The position numbers and the translations under genes are program-made. A DNA stretch of 64,000 bases from Pseudolysinimonas yzui (GTDB lineage Bacteria > Actinomycetota > Actinomycetes > Actinomycetales > Microbacteriaceae). The notes below the pieces were generated by a model. That model saw only the letters and a program-made list of their open reading frames with translations. It was not told the origin of the DNA and did no database searches. The DNA is taken from positions 124,001-188,000 of the forward strand of contig NZ_BNAI01000002.1 of assembly GCF_014653215.1 (NCBI RefSeq), written 5' to 3'. Shown here in pieces: positions 8,844 to 17,370 of this stretch; the stretch's first letter is position 1; every line of letters starts with the position of its first letter.

Positions 8844-9079
8844 CGCGTACCGCCTCGGAGGAGTGTGGGTCAGAGCTGGAGCCACGGAACGGGCTCGCGG
8901 GCGCACTAAGCGCAGGGGCGTCTGTCACGCACACATTCGACAACACATGACCGCGCGCACCGTCATCACCTCGACGGAGGTCAGAGCGCGCGAAGAACCG
9001 GTCATGTCGAGAAGTTTCGCTTACCGGCGTAATGATTCGCAACCCTGCGACACCGTGTTACGCCGCGTGTCGACGGCGT

Positions 9080-9712
9080 TCAGACCAGACCGTAGAGGCG
9101 ATCGCCCGCGTCGCCGAGCCCCGGAACGATGTAGCCGTGCTCGTTGAGCTTCTCGTCGAGCGCCCCCAGCACGACCGTCACGTCACGCCCCTCGGTGGCC
9201 TGCCGCACGTGCTCGACGCCTTCGGGGGCGCCCAGCAGGCAGATCGCCGTCACGTCGACGGCGCCCCGATCGAAGAGGAACTGGATGGCGGCGCTCAGCG
9301 ATCCGCCGGTGGCGAGCATCGGGTCGAGCACGAAGCACTGCCGGTCGGAGAGGTCGTCGGGCAGCCGGTTCGCGTAGGTCGTCGGGAGCAGCGTCTCCTC
9401 ATCGCGCACCATGCCGAGAAAGCCCACCTCGGCGGTCGGGACCAGCTTGACCATGCCCTCCAGCATCCCGAGGCCCGCGCGCAGAATCGGCACCACGAGC
9501 GGGCGCGGTTCGCTGATCGCGAGGCCCTGCGCGCGCGCCACCGGGGTGGTGACCTCGACGGGTTCGGTGCGCACGTTGCGGGTCGCCTCGTAGGCCAGCA
9601 GGGTCACCAGCTCTTCGACGAGCGACCGGAACACCGGCGACGGCGTCTTCGCGTCACGCAGCACCGTCAGTTTGTGGGTGATGAGCGGGTGGTCGGCCAC
9701 GTGCAAACGCAT
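9080..9712 (-). CDS. upp: Uracil phosphoribosyltransferase
   Basis: A 210-residue protein of exactly the usual Upp length. It converts uracil and PRPP to UMP. The N-terminus [20 protein letters not shown] is typical, the PRPP-binding loop is [13 protein letters not shown] (around residues 129-141), and the uracil-binding C-terminal part carries [14 protein letters not shown]. The ATG at 9712 is fixed by the family start; the frame remains open far upstream but that part is antisense to tadA. It lies divergent from tadA with 45 bases between start codons, so both promoters must be in or overlap this short gap. Uracil released by PsuG could feed this enzyme. Confidence 0.96.
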   Translation of the reverse strand: MRLHVADHPLITHKLTVLRDAKTPSPVFRSLVEELVTLLAYEATRNVRTEPVEVTTPVARAQGLAISEPRPLVVPILRAGLGMLEGMVKLVPTAEVGFLGMVRDEETLLPTTYANRLPDDLSDRQCFVLDPMLATGGSLSAAIQFLFDRGAVDVTAICLLGAPEGVEHVRQATEGRDVTVVLGALDEKLNEHGYIVPGLGDAGDRLYGLV

Positions 9713-9757
9713 AGGGTCGATGCTATCGACCAGGCCCTCAGCTCCGACCAGGCCGCG

Positions 9758-10207
9758 ATGCGCCTCGCCCTCGCGGAGGCCGAACTCGCCCTCACGACGG
9801 CCGACGTGCCGGTCGGCGCGGTGATTCTGGATGCCGACGGCTCGGTGCTCGCCCATGGTCGCAACGAGCGCGAGAAGCACGAGGATCCGACGGCGCACGC
9901 CGAGATCGTCGCCATCCGGCGCGCCGCGGAGACCCGAGGTGACTGGCAGCTCACCGGCACGACCCTCGTGGTGACCCTGGAACCGTGCGTGATGTGCGCC
10001 GGCGCGATCGTCGCGGCCCGCATCCCCCGGGTCGTCTTCGGCGCCTGGGATGAGAAGGCCGGCGCCGCAGGCAGCGTCTACGACCTGTTGCGCGACCGGC
10101 GCCTCACGCATCGCGTCGAAGTCGTGCCCGACGTGCTCGCCGAGGAGAGCGCCGCGCTGTTGCGGGAGTTCTTCGCGACTACCAGAGCACCGCGACCAGC
10201 ACGTTGA
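9758..10207 (+). CDS. tadA: tRNA-specific adenosine deaminase TadA
   Basis: A 149-residue zinc deaminase that converts A34 to inosine in tRNA-Arg(ACG). The zinc and catalytic motifs are TAHAEIVAI (HAE, around residue 48) and the PCVMCAGAI box (around residues 77-85). The start [11 protein letters not shown] and following DVPVGAVI match the family N-terminus; no Shine-Dalgarno sequence is obvious. This gene is unrelated to the Tad pilus genes further right despite the shared symbol. Its last 29 bases overlap the end of the convergent membrane-protein gene. Confidence 0.94.
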   Translation: MRLALAEAELALTTADVPVGAVILDADGSVLAHGRNEREKHEDPTAHAEIVAIRRAAETRGDWQLTGTTLVVTLEPCVMCAGAIVAARIPRVVFGAWDEKAGAAGSVYDLLRDRRLTHRVEVVPDVLAEESAALLREFFATTRAPRPAR

Positions 10208-10538
10208 CGATCGCCAGCCCGCCCGCGGTGTGGAAGGCCGGCTTGACCTTGCCGCCGCGGCGTTTCTGCACGTGGGCGATGATCGCGGCGACCAGCACGA
10301 TGACGGCGATGCCGAGTTTCACCGCGATCTTGACGTTGTCGACCTCGAGGTCGCCGGCCTGACGCAGCCCGACGAGCGCCAAGCCGGTGACCACCTGGGT
10401 GATCGCGCCGGTGAGCACGACGCCCGTCGCGAAGCCGTCGTTGGCCCGCATCTGAACGAAGAAGGCGCCGACGATGGCGGCGAGGCCGAGGAAGTGCACG
10501 GCGAGCACGAGGTGGCGAACGAGGTCGAGCGATTCCAT
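10179..10538 (-). CDS. Small integral membrane protein, unknown function
   Basis: A 119-residue protein with four predicted membrane segments: [59 protein letters not shown], and a short C-terminal segment containing [13 protein letters not shown]. The linker between the last two is basic (QKRRGGKVK), predicting a cytoplasmic loop. No catalytic motif is visible and no family is assigned with confidence. It has an ATG start and lies 36 bases after the CDF gene on the same strand, so it is probably cotranscribed with it. It overlaps the 3' end of tadA by 29 bases. Confidence 0.75.
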   Translation of the reverse strand: MESLDLVRHLVLAVHFLGLAAIVGAFFVQMRANDGFATGVVLTGAITQVVTGLALVGLRQAGDLEVDNVKIAVKLGIAVIVLVAAIIAHVQKRRGGKVKPAFHTAGGLAIVNVLVAVLW

Positions 10539-10574
10539 GACGCGATTCTGACAGGTGCCCGCGCTGTTCGCGGG

Positions 10575-11531
10575 TCAGTCGTGGCCGGGGATGACGATCG
10601 CGTCGGTCGAGGTGTTCGACCCGGCGACATAGATGTCGGGCTCGACATAGATGACCCGGGCGACCGGCACCGCCGCGCGCACGGCATCCTCGATCTCGTT
10701 GATCGCCTTCGCCAGGTCGGTCGCCTTCGTCGCCTTCGGCACGGCGACCTTCGCGGCGACCATCAACTCGTCGGGGCCGAGGTAGAGGGTCTTCATGTGG
10801 ATGATCGCCTCCACCTTGGGATGAGCGAGGAACGCCGCGCGGATGCGCTCGACGTCGGTGCGGGAGGCGCCCTCGCCGACCAGGAGGCTCTTCGTCTCGA
10901 TGCCGAGAACGACCGCCACCGTGACCAGCAGAACGCCGATCGCGATCGTGCCGACGGCATCCCAGACCACGTTGCCGGTGAGCAGCGACAGGCCGACGCC
11001 CGCGAACGCGAACACCAGACCGATGAGAGCGGCGATGTCTTCCAGCAGGATGACCGGCAGCTCGGGCTGCTTCGCGTGCCGGATGAACGCGACGAGGTTC
11101 TGATCGCCGCGCGCCTTGTTGGCTTCGATCACGGCGGTGCGCAGCGAGAAACTCTCCAGCACGATCGCGACGCTCAACACCAGCAGCGGGATCCACGGGA
11201 GGGTGAGTTCCTCATGCGACTCGAGCTTGTGGATGCCCTCGTAGAGCGAGAACATGCCGCCGACCGAGAACAGGATGATCGCCACGACGAACGCGAAGAT
11301 GTACCGCTCGCGGCCGTAGCCGAACGGATGGGTCTCGGTCGCCTCCTTGCGGGAGCGCCGACCGCCGATGAGCAGCAGCACCTGGTTGCCGGCGTCGGCC
11401 ACCGAGTGCACGCCCTCTGCGAGCATCGAGGCCGAGCCCGAGAGGGCTGCCGCCGCGAACTTCGTGGCCGCGATTCCGGTGTTCGCCAGCAGTGCCGCGA
11501 TGACCGCCCTCGTGCCGCCCTCAGTGCTCAT
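10575..11531 (-). CDS. Cation diffusion facilitator family transporter
   Basis: A 318-residue CDF protein for export of divalent metal ions in exchange for protons. The six-helix membrane domain carries the metal site HSVAD (HxxxD) in helix 2, inside ASMLAEGVHSVADAGNQ. In helix 5 the site reads LLEDIAALIG rather than the common HxxxD, a pattern shared with the ZnT9-like branch of the family. A cytoplasmic C-terminal domain of about 90 residues follows, beginning LLVGEGASRTDVERI. The metal (zinc, iron, manganese or cobalt) cannot be told. It is divergent from proC with 23 bases between starts. Confidence 0.9.
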   Translation of the reverse strand: MSTEGGTRAVIAALLANTGIAATKFAAAALSGSASMLAEGVHSVADAGNQVLLLIGGRRSRKEATETHPFGYGRERYIFAFVVAIILFSVGGMFSLYEGIHKLESHEELTLPWIPLLVLSVAIVLESFSLRTAVIEANKARGDQNLVAFIRHAKQPELPVILLEDIAALIGLVFAFAGVGLSLLTGNVVWDAVGTIAIGVLLVTVAVVLGIETKSLLVGEGASRTDVERIRAAFLAHPKVEAIIHMKTLYLGPDELMVAAKVAVPKATKATDLAKAINEIEDAVRAAVPVARVIYVEPDIYVAGSNTSTDAIVIPGHD

Positions 11532-11554
11532 GCGTTCAAACCTACACTCGGGGT

Positions 11555-12388
11555 ATGAGCCGAAATCTTCCGCGCATCGCCATCCTCGGAGCGGGGTCGA
11601 TGGGGGGCGCGATCCTCGCCGGGCTCGTCGATTCGGGGCTCGTCGGCGAGGGTGTCGCGGTCACCAATCGCAGCGTCGCGAAGGCCGACGCGGTGCGGAT
11701 GCCGGGGGTCGACTCGTACGCGCTCGACGCGACGCCCGACGCCAACCGGCTCGCCCTCGACGGCGCGCGCGTCGTCATCGTGGGGGTGAAACCGGCGATG
11801 GTGCCCGACCTGCTGGCGGAGGTCGCCGAGCATCTCGCGGCGGACGCGATCGTGGTCAGCGTCGCCGCCGGTGTCACGACGGCGACGATGGAAGCTCTCG
11901 TGCCGAACGCCGTGGCCCGCGCGATGCCGAACACGCCGTCGCTCGTGCGCCGGGGCGTGACCGGTCTCGCCGCCGGGTCGCGGATCGCGCCCGACCAGCT
12001 CGCGGTCGCCCGCGCGGTGTTCGAGACCGTCGGTGCTGTCATCGAACTCGACGAGGACCGCATCGACGCCCTCAGCACGATCTCCGGTTCCGGCCCCGCC
12101 TACGTGTTCTTCCTGATCGAGCAGCTCACCGGCACCGCCCTGCGCCTCGGATTCACCCTCGACGAGGCCCGGCTGATGGTCGAGCAGACCTTCCTCGGCG
12201 CCTCGGAGCTGCTGGCCGCGTCGGATGCCGACCCGGCCGAACTGCGCCGCCGCGTCACGAGCCCCAACGGCACCACGATGCGCGCGATCGCCGTCATGGA
12301 GGAAGCCGACCTCGCGGGCATGTTCGACCGCGCGACCGCCGCCGCCCTCGCCCGCGCCAAGGAGATGGCCGCCGACGCCGCGGGTTGA
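11555..12388 (+). CDS. proC: Pyrroline-5-carboxylate reductase
   Basis: A 277-residue enzyme for the last step of proline synthesis, reducing pyrroline-5-carboxylate with NAD(P)H. The Rossmann motif AILGAGSMGGAIL lies at residues 9-21 and the P5CR signature containing SGSGPAYVFFLIEQL lies around residues 172-186. Length and motifs are complete. In mycobacteria proC sits beside the excisionase-like HTH gene and bS22; here those genes are about 5.5 kb to the right, separated by the island at 12.4-15.2 kb and the K+ transport genes. The stop codon lies inside a palindromic repeat. Confidence 0.95.
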   Translation: MSRNLPRIAILGAGSMGGAILAGLVDSGLVGEGVAVTNRSVAKADAVRMPGVDSYALDATPDANRLALDGARVVIVGVKPAMVPDLLAEVAEHLAADAIVVSVAAGVTTATMEALVPNAVARAMPNTPSLVRRGVTGLAAGSRIAPDQLAVARAVFETVGAVIELDEDRIDALSTISGSGPAYVFFLIEQLTGTALRLGFTLDEARLMVEQTFLGASELLAASDADPAELRRRVTSPNGTTMRAIAVMEEADLAGMFDRATAAALARAKEMAADAAG

Positions 12389-12420
12389 GGAGCGCCGCCC
12401 TCGAGGAGGCGCTCCTCAAC
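12384..12420. repeat. 13-bp perfect palindrome at the proC 3' end (repeat family copy)
   Basis: Arms GTTGAGGAGCGCC (12384-12396) and GGCGCTCCTCAAC (12408-12420) surround an 11-base loop. The left arm contains the proC stop codon. The arm GGTTGAGGAGC and the adjacent GGGTTTCGAG (from about 12424) match the ends of the element at 26211-26253 and resemble those at 18356 and 49992. It probably terminates proC transcripts and marks the left edge of the low-GC island. Confidence 0.65.
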
Positions 12421-13134
12421 CCATGGGTTTCGAGGCCCGGCCCGTCGCGTCGCTGTGCACTCGCGTGACGGCATTCAGAATGCGCTCCGCCGCTCGCTCC
12501 GGGATGACGACGGGCTCGGTGTACGCACCGACCGGTCAAAGGCGGTGTGTGTCACTCCTTGGCGCGCGTGAGGCTTTCGATCGAGCACTCGTCGTCCCAG
12601 CTCGTCCACGACCGGTTGCGGGCGATCACCGATGTGCGCGCGACGAAGACGGTGCTCACCTTCGGAGATTTCGACCCCGTCCGGCTGATACGGAGCCCGC
12701 CCCCCGGCGCGACGACTGGCCGGCCCTCGGCCATTTGGCGTAACGGCGTCGACTTTCTGCGCGCGAGCCATTGTGCGGGCCATGCTTCCCTTGGGGATGT
12801 CAGTGCACAGCACGACGAGACGGGGCGAATCATCCGGCGAACCGGTCACCGGCCCCTATGTCCGGTGACCGCGCCGCTGAGCGGCAGATCGCGATGCCGG
12901 GACCGCCAAAGTGAGGACTTGTGCAAGATGACCCTTGAACCCATGATCAATGGATAGGAAGGCGGTAGCACCGGGTCAGGTCAGGCGCTGTTCGCCATCG
13001 AACAACTAGGCATCCTGAGTTGGGTTGATGCTGACCGCGGTCGACCCGACGACTGTTACCGGATCTTCCGGTTCACGGCGCATCACCGCGCGCTACGCAG
13101 CGTGGGATGCGGTCAACGAGGGGGGACTAGAACA
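12421..13134. other. Stretch without a supported gene, left part of a low-GC island
   Basis: No reading frame here has a credible start, codon bias and family match together. Frames of about 90-135 codons exist on both strands, including a minus-strand frame ending near 12552 whose tail (SWDDECSIESLTRAKE) looks protein-like, but codon use and composition suggest decayed coding DNA. The GC content falls from left to right towards the secreted-protein gene. No tRNA-like sequence, transposase motif or flanking direct repeat was recognised. Confidence 0.5.
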
Positions 13135-14343
13135 ATGTCAACGATGCGCGGAACGAGAAGAGGGGCCGTCGCGCGAGCCAGCGTCGGGGTCTTTGCGATG
13201 CTGCTGGGCTTGGGCGCGATGCCGGTAACAGCGGATGCGTCAACCGCGCGGGAGGGGACAGGAGACACGGAAGAAACCACTAGCGTCACCTTGCTGTTCG
13301 CGCATCCGCTGTCCTTGAGTGACGCGTTGAAGGTGGGCGCCGACTTGGGAGAGGCGGTTACGGCTTACGCCTTCGACAACGGGGACGTCGTTGGCGAGTA
13401 TTCACCGTTATCGGGAACGTCAGCGGAGGACTATCTCGCCTATTTCGAGACCAACTTCGGCACCCACCCTCAGGTCAACGGCCTCGTCGTGGTTCGCCAA
13501 ACAGCCAAACAAGAAGAGACGCGAGCCGCTGCCGTTCAACAGACATCTCTCGGGTCGGGGTACGAGGCATTCTTCGCTGAACCGGTAGTGGCGGGAGGTG
13601 ATGCCGCAGCACGGGCTGAGCGTGGCCGTGAGCTCGCGGACCTTCAGAGTGACTCAGGTCTCGAAAGGGTCGCTAGTGACTGGCGCGCTGACGACGTCCA
13701 GACGGTGACCTTCCCCGCCCCGCCCTCGCCGTTCGTGTGGATGGACATCTACTGGTTTGACTACGGGCTGTACTCTCTACCGAACGACATAGGTCTCGAG
13801 TTCGAAGTGAACGAGCACAACGACAACGTGGCCGATCCGCAAAGTATCCGCCCGTTTTGCTCGGACACCTCCTACAAAGACCGGTTTTGGGCACAAAACT
13901 ATGGATGGACGTGGTCGGCGTACAATTCGACCGGCACGCCGGTTGGCAGCCTGGGTGCTTATGCCGACTACAACGACCTTGCAGATCAGTGCCGGACCAA
14001 CTCGCTCGCAGTCGGGCTGAAGTATCCGAAGAACCTCGATCAGTCGAGCGGGCAAACTGGGCTGCAGATCACCATCGAAGCGCCGTCAGGACTGCAGTCC
14101 TGGAGCAAGATATCCGGAAACATCCAAGCGGTGGCTGCGACCTACTGCAACAGCTGGCCAGGAAACGGAATGTCCAATACCGACTGCATGGGGGTCGACA
14201 ACATCACGGCGCTCTGGAGTGGCTATCCTTCTGGTACCTACAATCGAGCGACACTGGCTGAGTGGAGAAACTACATCGCTCCGCTGGCGTGCTGGACAAG
14301 CGGTAACCGCGGGCTCGAGCCACCTGTTGTCATTGCCTGCTGA
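13135..14343 (+). CDS. Secreted protein of unknown function, about 402 residues
   Basis: The ATG at 13135 follows a good ribosome binding site (GAGGGGGG, ten bases upstream). The protein begins with a Sec signal peptide: basic MSTMRGTRRGAVARAS, a hydrophobic core VGVFAMLLGLGAMPV, and a likely cleavage near TADAS. The mature part has two regions: residues 50-160 with SVTLLFAHPLSLSDAL and an FDNGDVVGEYS segment, and a C-terminal 200 residues rich in aromatic residues and Asn with six cysteines (in FCSD, DQCR, TYCN, TDCM, ACWT and the final Cys), which would allow three disulfides outside the cell. No domain is recognised. Codon use is far less GC-biased than in neighbouring genes, which suggests recent acquisition. 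The next gene starts within its 3' end. Confidence 0.8.
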   Translation: MSTMRGTRRGAVARASVGVFAMLLGLGAMPVTADASTAREGTGDTEETTSVTLLFAHPLSLSDALKVGADLGEAVTAYAFDNGDVVGEYSPLSGTSAEDYLAYFETNFGTHPQVNGLVVVRQTAKQEETRAAAVQQTSLGSGYEAFFAEPVVAGGDAAARAERGRELADLQSDSGLERVASDWRADDVQTVTFPAPPSPFVWMDIYWFDYGLYSLPNDIGLEFEVNEHNDNVADPQSIRPFCSDTSYKDRFWAQNYGWTWSAYNSTGTPVGSLGAYADYNDLADQCRTNSLAVGLKYPKNLDQSSGQTGLQITIEAPSGLQSWSKISGNIQAVAATYCNSWPGNGMSNTDCMGVDNITALWSGYPSGTYNRATLAEWRNYIAPLACWTSGNRGLEPPVVIAC

Positions 14344-14926
14344 GCGCACGAGTCCGGCTCCCAGCCGCTACCTCCTCTGGCCACTTCTTGGAGCCGGACT
14401 CATCCTTGCCTTCTTCGCGAACTCTCGCTGGCCTCTCCTGCTAATAGAAAAACTCGGGTTCCAGTGTTCGCCACCCACGGCGCTCGATCCTCAGCAGGTC
14501 TGTGCAGGCGGGTTGAGCTACCTATTCCCGTTTCTCTCACTATGGGCTGCCAGTGCGATCGTGGGCGCTGTCGCATTGATCGCCTTTCGATTCACTCGGG
14601 CTCACACGGGCGCGATTCGATGGTTCATTGCCACCGGCGCTCTCCCATTCACCGTCCTGCTTTACGCGCTCTCGCTGAGCAACTCGCTTGGCGAGGACGC
14701 GACGGTGACGCCCATCTCGTTGAGCGCCGTGAGCTGCGGCGCTTGTCTGCTTGGAGCGGCGGTCCCGCGGGCAGCGAGCATAACTCTCCTTGTGTGCTCA
14801 GTAGTCGCGAGTGCTGTCGGCATCTTCCTCGAACCGGGTGCCTCGACAACCTTCTTGCTCACTGGTTCGATCGCGGTGGTCGGCGTTCTCAGCCAGCCAG
14901 GACCCAAACGTGCACATCCTTCGTGA
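14333..14926 (+). CDS. Polytopic membrane protein of unknown function, linked to the secreted protein
   Basis: The coding part likely starts at a TTG (14327 or 14333) overlapping the end of the secreted-protein gene; no ATG or GTG is available near there, and the frame upstream is antisense-like. About 197 residues follow with five hydrophobic segments: LLWPLLGAGLILAFFANS, LFPFLSLWAASAIVGAVALIAF, FIATGALPFTVLLYALSL, ITLLVCSVVASAVGIFL and TTFLLTGSIAVVGVL. A short loop between the first two holds two Cys (FQCSPP and QQVCAGG) that could form an extracytoplasmic disulfide. No family is recognised. GC content is low like that of the upstream gene, and the overlap suggests the two work together. 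Confidence 0.65.
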   Translation: MPAERTSPAPSRYLLWPLLGAGLILAFFANSRWPLLLIEKLGFQCSPPTALDPQQVCAGGLSYLFPFLSLWAASAIVGAVALIAFRFTRAHTGAIRWFIATGALPFTVLLYALSLSNSLGEDATVTPISLSAVSCGACLLGAAVPRAASITLLVCSVVASAVGIFLEPGASTTFLLTGSIAVVGVLSQPGPKRAHPS

Positions 14927-14942
14927 CGTCTCGCGCCGATGC

Positions 14943-15168
14943 CTAGGCCGGCTCTTCGTCATGAAGCGGGGTGAGGTTCGTGGGCGTGGCGGTCGGCGCG
15001 CGGGGGTCGAGGTCTTCCACGGTGGGAGTTCCCACTCTCCCCAATAGAGTGACATCGACCTGTCGCAGCCATTTTGGGTGTGCGTCGATGCTTGTGCGGA
15101 GATGCTGCCGGTGGGCCGAACCGAAGAGCCCAGCGAAGCGGTGCGACCGCGCTCGTACCGCGGAGCGG
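14943..15168 (-). pseudogene. Probable 3' gene remnant
   Basis: One minus-strand frame reads like a genuine protein tail, for example HPKWLRQVDVTLLGRVGTP followed by TVEDLDPRAPTATPTN, and stops at 14943. It has no ATG, GTG or TTG start before it runs into the end of trkA, and no ribosome binding site. This suggests the C-terminal fragment of a gene whose front was lost when the island formed. The family is not recognised. It could also be chance open frame in GC-rich DNA. Confidence 0.3.
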
Positions 15169-15197
15169 GTCTTAGAAGCATGTGCCGCTTCTAAGAC
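15169..15197 (-). terminator. 11-bp hairpin at the end of trkA
   Basis: Perfect inverted repeat with arms GTCTTAGAAGC (15169-15179) and GCTTCTAAGAC (15187-15197) and a 7-base loop. The trkA stop codon lies inside the right arm. On the minus strand it would end the trkH-trkA transcript. Unlike most hairpins here the stem is only about 45% GC. Confidence 0.65.
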
Positions 15198-15862
15198 TGA
15201 AGGGCACTGAACTTGTCGAGGTCGTGGGTGTTGCCGCTGGCGATGATGAGGTCGTGGTTGGAGACGACGGTGTCGGCGGTCGCGTAGGTGAACTCCTTGC
15301 CGGGGCTCTTCACGCCGACGACGGTGATGCCGTACTTCTGCCGCACGTGGGCTTCGGAGAGCGTGATGCCGCGAATCGGCTTCGGCGGGTACATCTTCAC
15401 GATCGCGAAGTCGTCGTCGAACTCGATGAAGTCGAGCATCCGGCCGCTCACCAGGTGGGCGACGCGTTCGCCGGCCTCCGCCTCCGGGTAGATGACGTGG
15501 TTCGCGCCGATGCGGGCGAGGATCTTGCCGTGCGACTGGCTGATCGCCTTCGCCCAGATCTGCGGGATTTTGAGGTCGACGAGGTTCGCGGTGATGAGCA
15601 CCGACGCCTCCACGCTCGACCCGACCGCGACCACGGCGATGGAGAAGTCCTGCGCGCCGATCTGCTGGAGGGCGTCGATGGAGCGGGCGTCGGCCTGCAC
15701 GGCGTGGGTGACGCGCTCCGCCCACTTCTGCACCAGTCCGGCATCCTCATCGACGGCGAGCACGTCGCGGTCGAGCCGGGCCAGTTGGCCGGCGGTGGCG
15801 GCGCCGAACCGTCCGAGTCCGATGACCAGCACCGGTGCGTCGTGTGCGATCTTCTCAACCAA
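15191..15862 (-). CDS. trkA: TrkA/KtrA-type K+ channel regulatory subunit
   Basis: A 223-residue cytoplasmic protein with one RCK_N domain (PVLVIGLGRFGAATAGQLA, the nucleotide-binding GxGxxG motif near residues 9-27) and one RCK_C domain (about residues 140-220). A single RCK pair fits the KtrA/CeoB size class rather than the doubled E. coli TrkA. It binds NAD(H), ATP or a cyclic dinucleotide and gates the partner channel. Translation appears to start at TTG 15862, which overlaps the trkH stop; a GAGGAGAGG sequence about 8 bases upstream, inside trkH, supports this start and tight coupling. Confidence 0.92.
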   Translation of the reverse strand: MVEKIAHDAPVLVIGLGRFGAATAGQLARLDRDVLAVDEDAGLVQKWAERVTHAVQADARSIDALQQIGAQDFSIAVVAVGSSVEASVLITANLVDLKIPQIWAKAISQSHGKILARIGANHVIYPEAEAGERVAHLVSGRMLDFIEFDDDFAIVKMYPPKPIRGITLSEAHVRQKYGITVVGVKSPGKEFTYATADTVVSNHDLIIASGNTHDLDKFSALQS

Positions 15863-17282
15863 CGATCGGCCTCTCCTCGGGGCGCCGGAACAGTTGCCGG
15901 CGGGTGCTCGCCGCGAGGGCTGCGGCGAGAGTCACGGTACCAATGCGGCCCAGGAACATGGTGGCCGCGAGCACGTACTGTGCGCCATCCGACGTCGCCG
16001 CGGTGAAGCCCGTCGACAGCCCGCAGGTGGCGAACGCGCTGATCACGTCGAACAGGATGTAGTCGATCGGCACGTCGTCGGTGATGAGCAGGATGGCGAC
16101 GGTCGCGACGGCGACGGTCGTCGCGCCCCACAGCACCACGCTGACGGCGAGGCGCAGTACGTCTTGCGGGATGCGGCGGCGGTAGGCCTCCATGTCGTCG
16201 ACGCCGCGGGCTTCGGCGAACGCCGCGAGGAACAGGATCGCCAGCGTCGTCACCTTGATGCCGCCGGCCGTCGATGCCGACCCGCCGCCGATGAACATCA
16301 GCATGTCGGTGACGAGCAGACTCGACCCGTCGAGACTGCCCATGTCGAGGGTCGCAAAACCGCCGGATCTCGCCATCTGCGAGATGAAGAAGCTCTGCAG
16401 GATGCGTTGGTCGGCACCCAGCCCGGCCATCGTCGCCGGATTGTCGAACTCGAGGATGAAGTAGGCGATCGCGCCGCCGAGAGTCAGGAGCCCGAAGGTG
16501 ACGAGCGTGAGCTTCACGTGCAGAGACCAGCGCAAGGGGTGGCGCCAGGTCTTGCGCAGCACGTAGATGACCGGGAACCCGATCGCCCCGAACGCGACGC
16601 TCAACATGAGCACGATCAGGAACCACCAGTCCGAGCCGTACGGGATGAGCCCCTCGCTCGTGGGCAGGAAGCCGGTGTTGGTGAACGACATCGCCGCGAT
16701 GTAGACGGACTGCCAGGCGGCATCCAAGGGCGGGACGCCTTCGAGCAGCATCCGCGGGAACAGCAGCGCGGCGACCACCGCCTCGATCACGAGGACGCTG
16801 ATCGCGACCGTGGCGAGCAGGCTGCGGGTCTCGCCGAGACGCACCGCCTGACTCTCCGACACCGGCCCCTTGCGGATGCGCAACGGGTTCGCATCGCCCG
16901 CGGCGAGCAGCTTCTGCCGCAGGCCGAGCCGGCGGCTGATCACGAGACCCAGGATCGACGCGACCGTCAGCACCCCGATGCCGCCGATCTCCACCCCGAC
17001 GAAGACGAACACGTGGCCGAGCGGCGACCAGTACGTCGCCATGTCGACCGTCGAGAGACCCGTGACGCAGATCACCGAGACCGCGGTGAACAGGGCGTCG
17101 ACGAACGGAGCGCGCTCGCCCGAGGTGGTGGCCACCGGCAGCGAGAACAGGATCGTGAAGATGCCGATCAGACTCGCGAACACGATCACCGCGAAACGAG
17201 CCGGAGTCGACGCCGCGAAGTCGCTGATCCGGTCGAGGATCCGGGAACGCAGCGACTCCTGCTGCACGGGCCGCGCGCGCAT
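15855..17282 (-). CDS. trkH: TrkH/KtrB-type potassium transporter membrane subunit
   Basis: A protein of about 475 residues with the four membrane-pore-membrane repeats of the Trk/Ktr family. Selectivity-filter-like segments are visible: VICVTGLSTVDMATYWS, SFTNTGFLPTSEGLIP, GGGSASTAGGIKVTT and FATCGLSTGFTAAT, each centred on a glycine of the K+ filter. It takes up K+ (possibly Na+-coupled) with TrkA. Start choice: ATG 17282 has AGGAG just upstream; a GTG four codons earlier (17294) is possible. The gene is divergent from the ArsR-type regulator. Confidence 0.92.
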   Translation of the reverse strand: MRARPVQQESLRSRILDRISDFAASTPARFAVIVFASLIGIFTILFSLPVATTSGERAPFVDALFTAVSVICVTGLSTVDMATYWSPLGHVFVFVGVEIGGIGVLTVASILGLVISRRLGLRQKLLAAGDANPLRIRKGPVSESQAVRLGETRSLLATVAISVLVIEAVVAALLFPRMLLEGVPPLDAAWQSVYIAAMSFTNTGFLPTSEGLIPYGSDWWFLIVLMLSVAFGAIGFPVIYVLRKTWRHPLRWSLHVKLTLVTFGLLTLGGAIAYFILEFDNPATMAGLGADQRILQSFFISQMARSGGFATLDMGSLDGSSLLVTDMLMFIGGGSASTAGGIKVTTLAILFLAAFAEARGVDDMEAYRRRIPQDVLRLAVSVVLWGATTVAVATVAILLITDDVPIDYILFDVISAFATCGLSTGFTAATSDGAQYVLAATMFLGRIGTVTLAAALAASTRRQLFRRPEERPIVG

Positions 17283-17370
17283 CCGACTCCTCACGTCCCG
17301 GTCCGGCAGTCAGCCGTGACCAGGCTGAAATGCTACCCGCGCCCTCCACCCGCGCGGCTACCCTGAAGAG

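Noticed and set aside
10050-11558. A 502-codon plus-strand frame over the CDF transporter
   Set aside because: Antisense to the CDF and membrane-protein genes; His/Asp/Arg-rich translation typical of such shadows.
12475-12957. Frames of about 90-135 codons on both strands in the island
   Set aside because: No ribosome binding site, no family and Ser/Arg-rich sequence; described as non-coding or decayed, although a remnant cannot be excluded.
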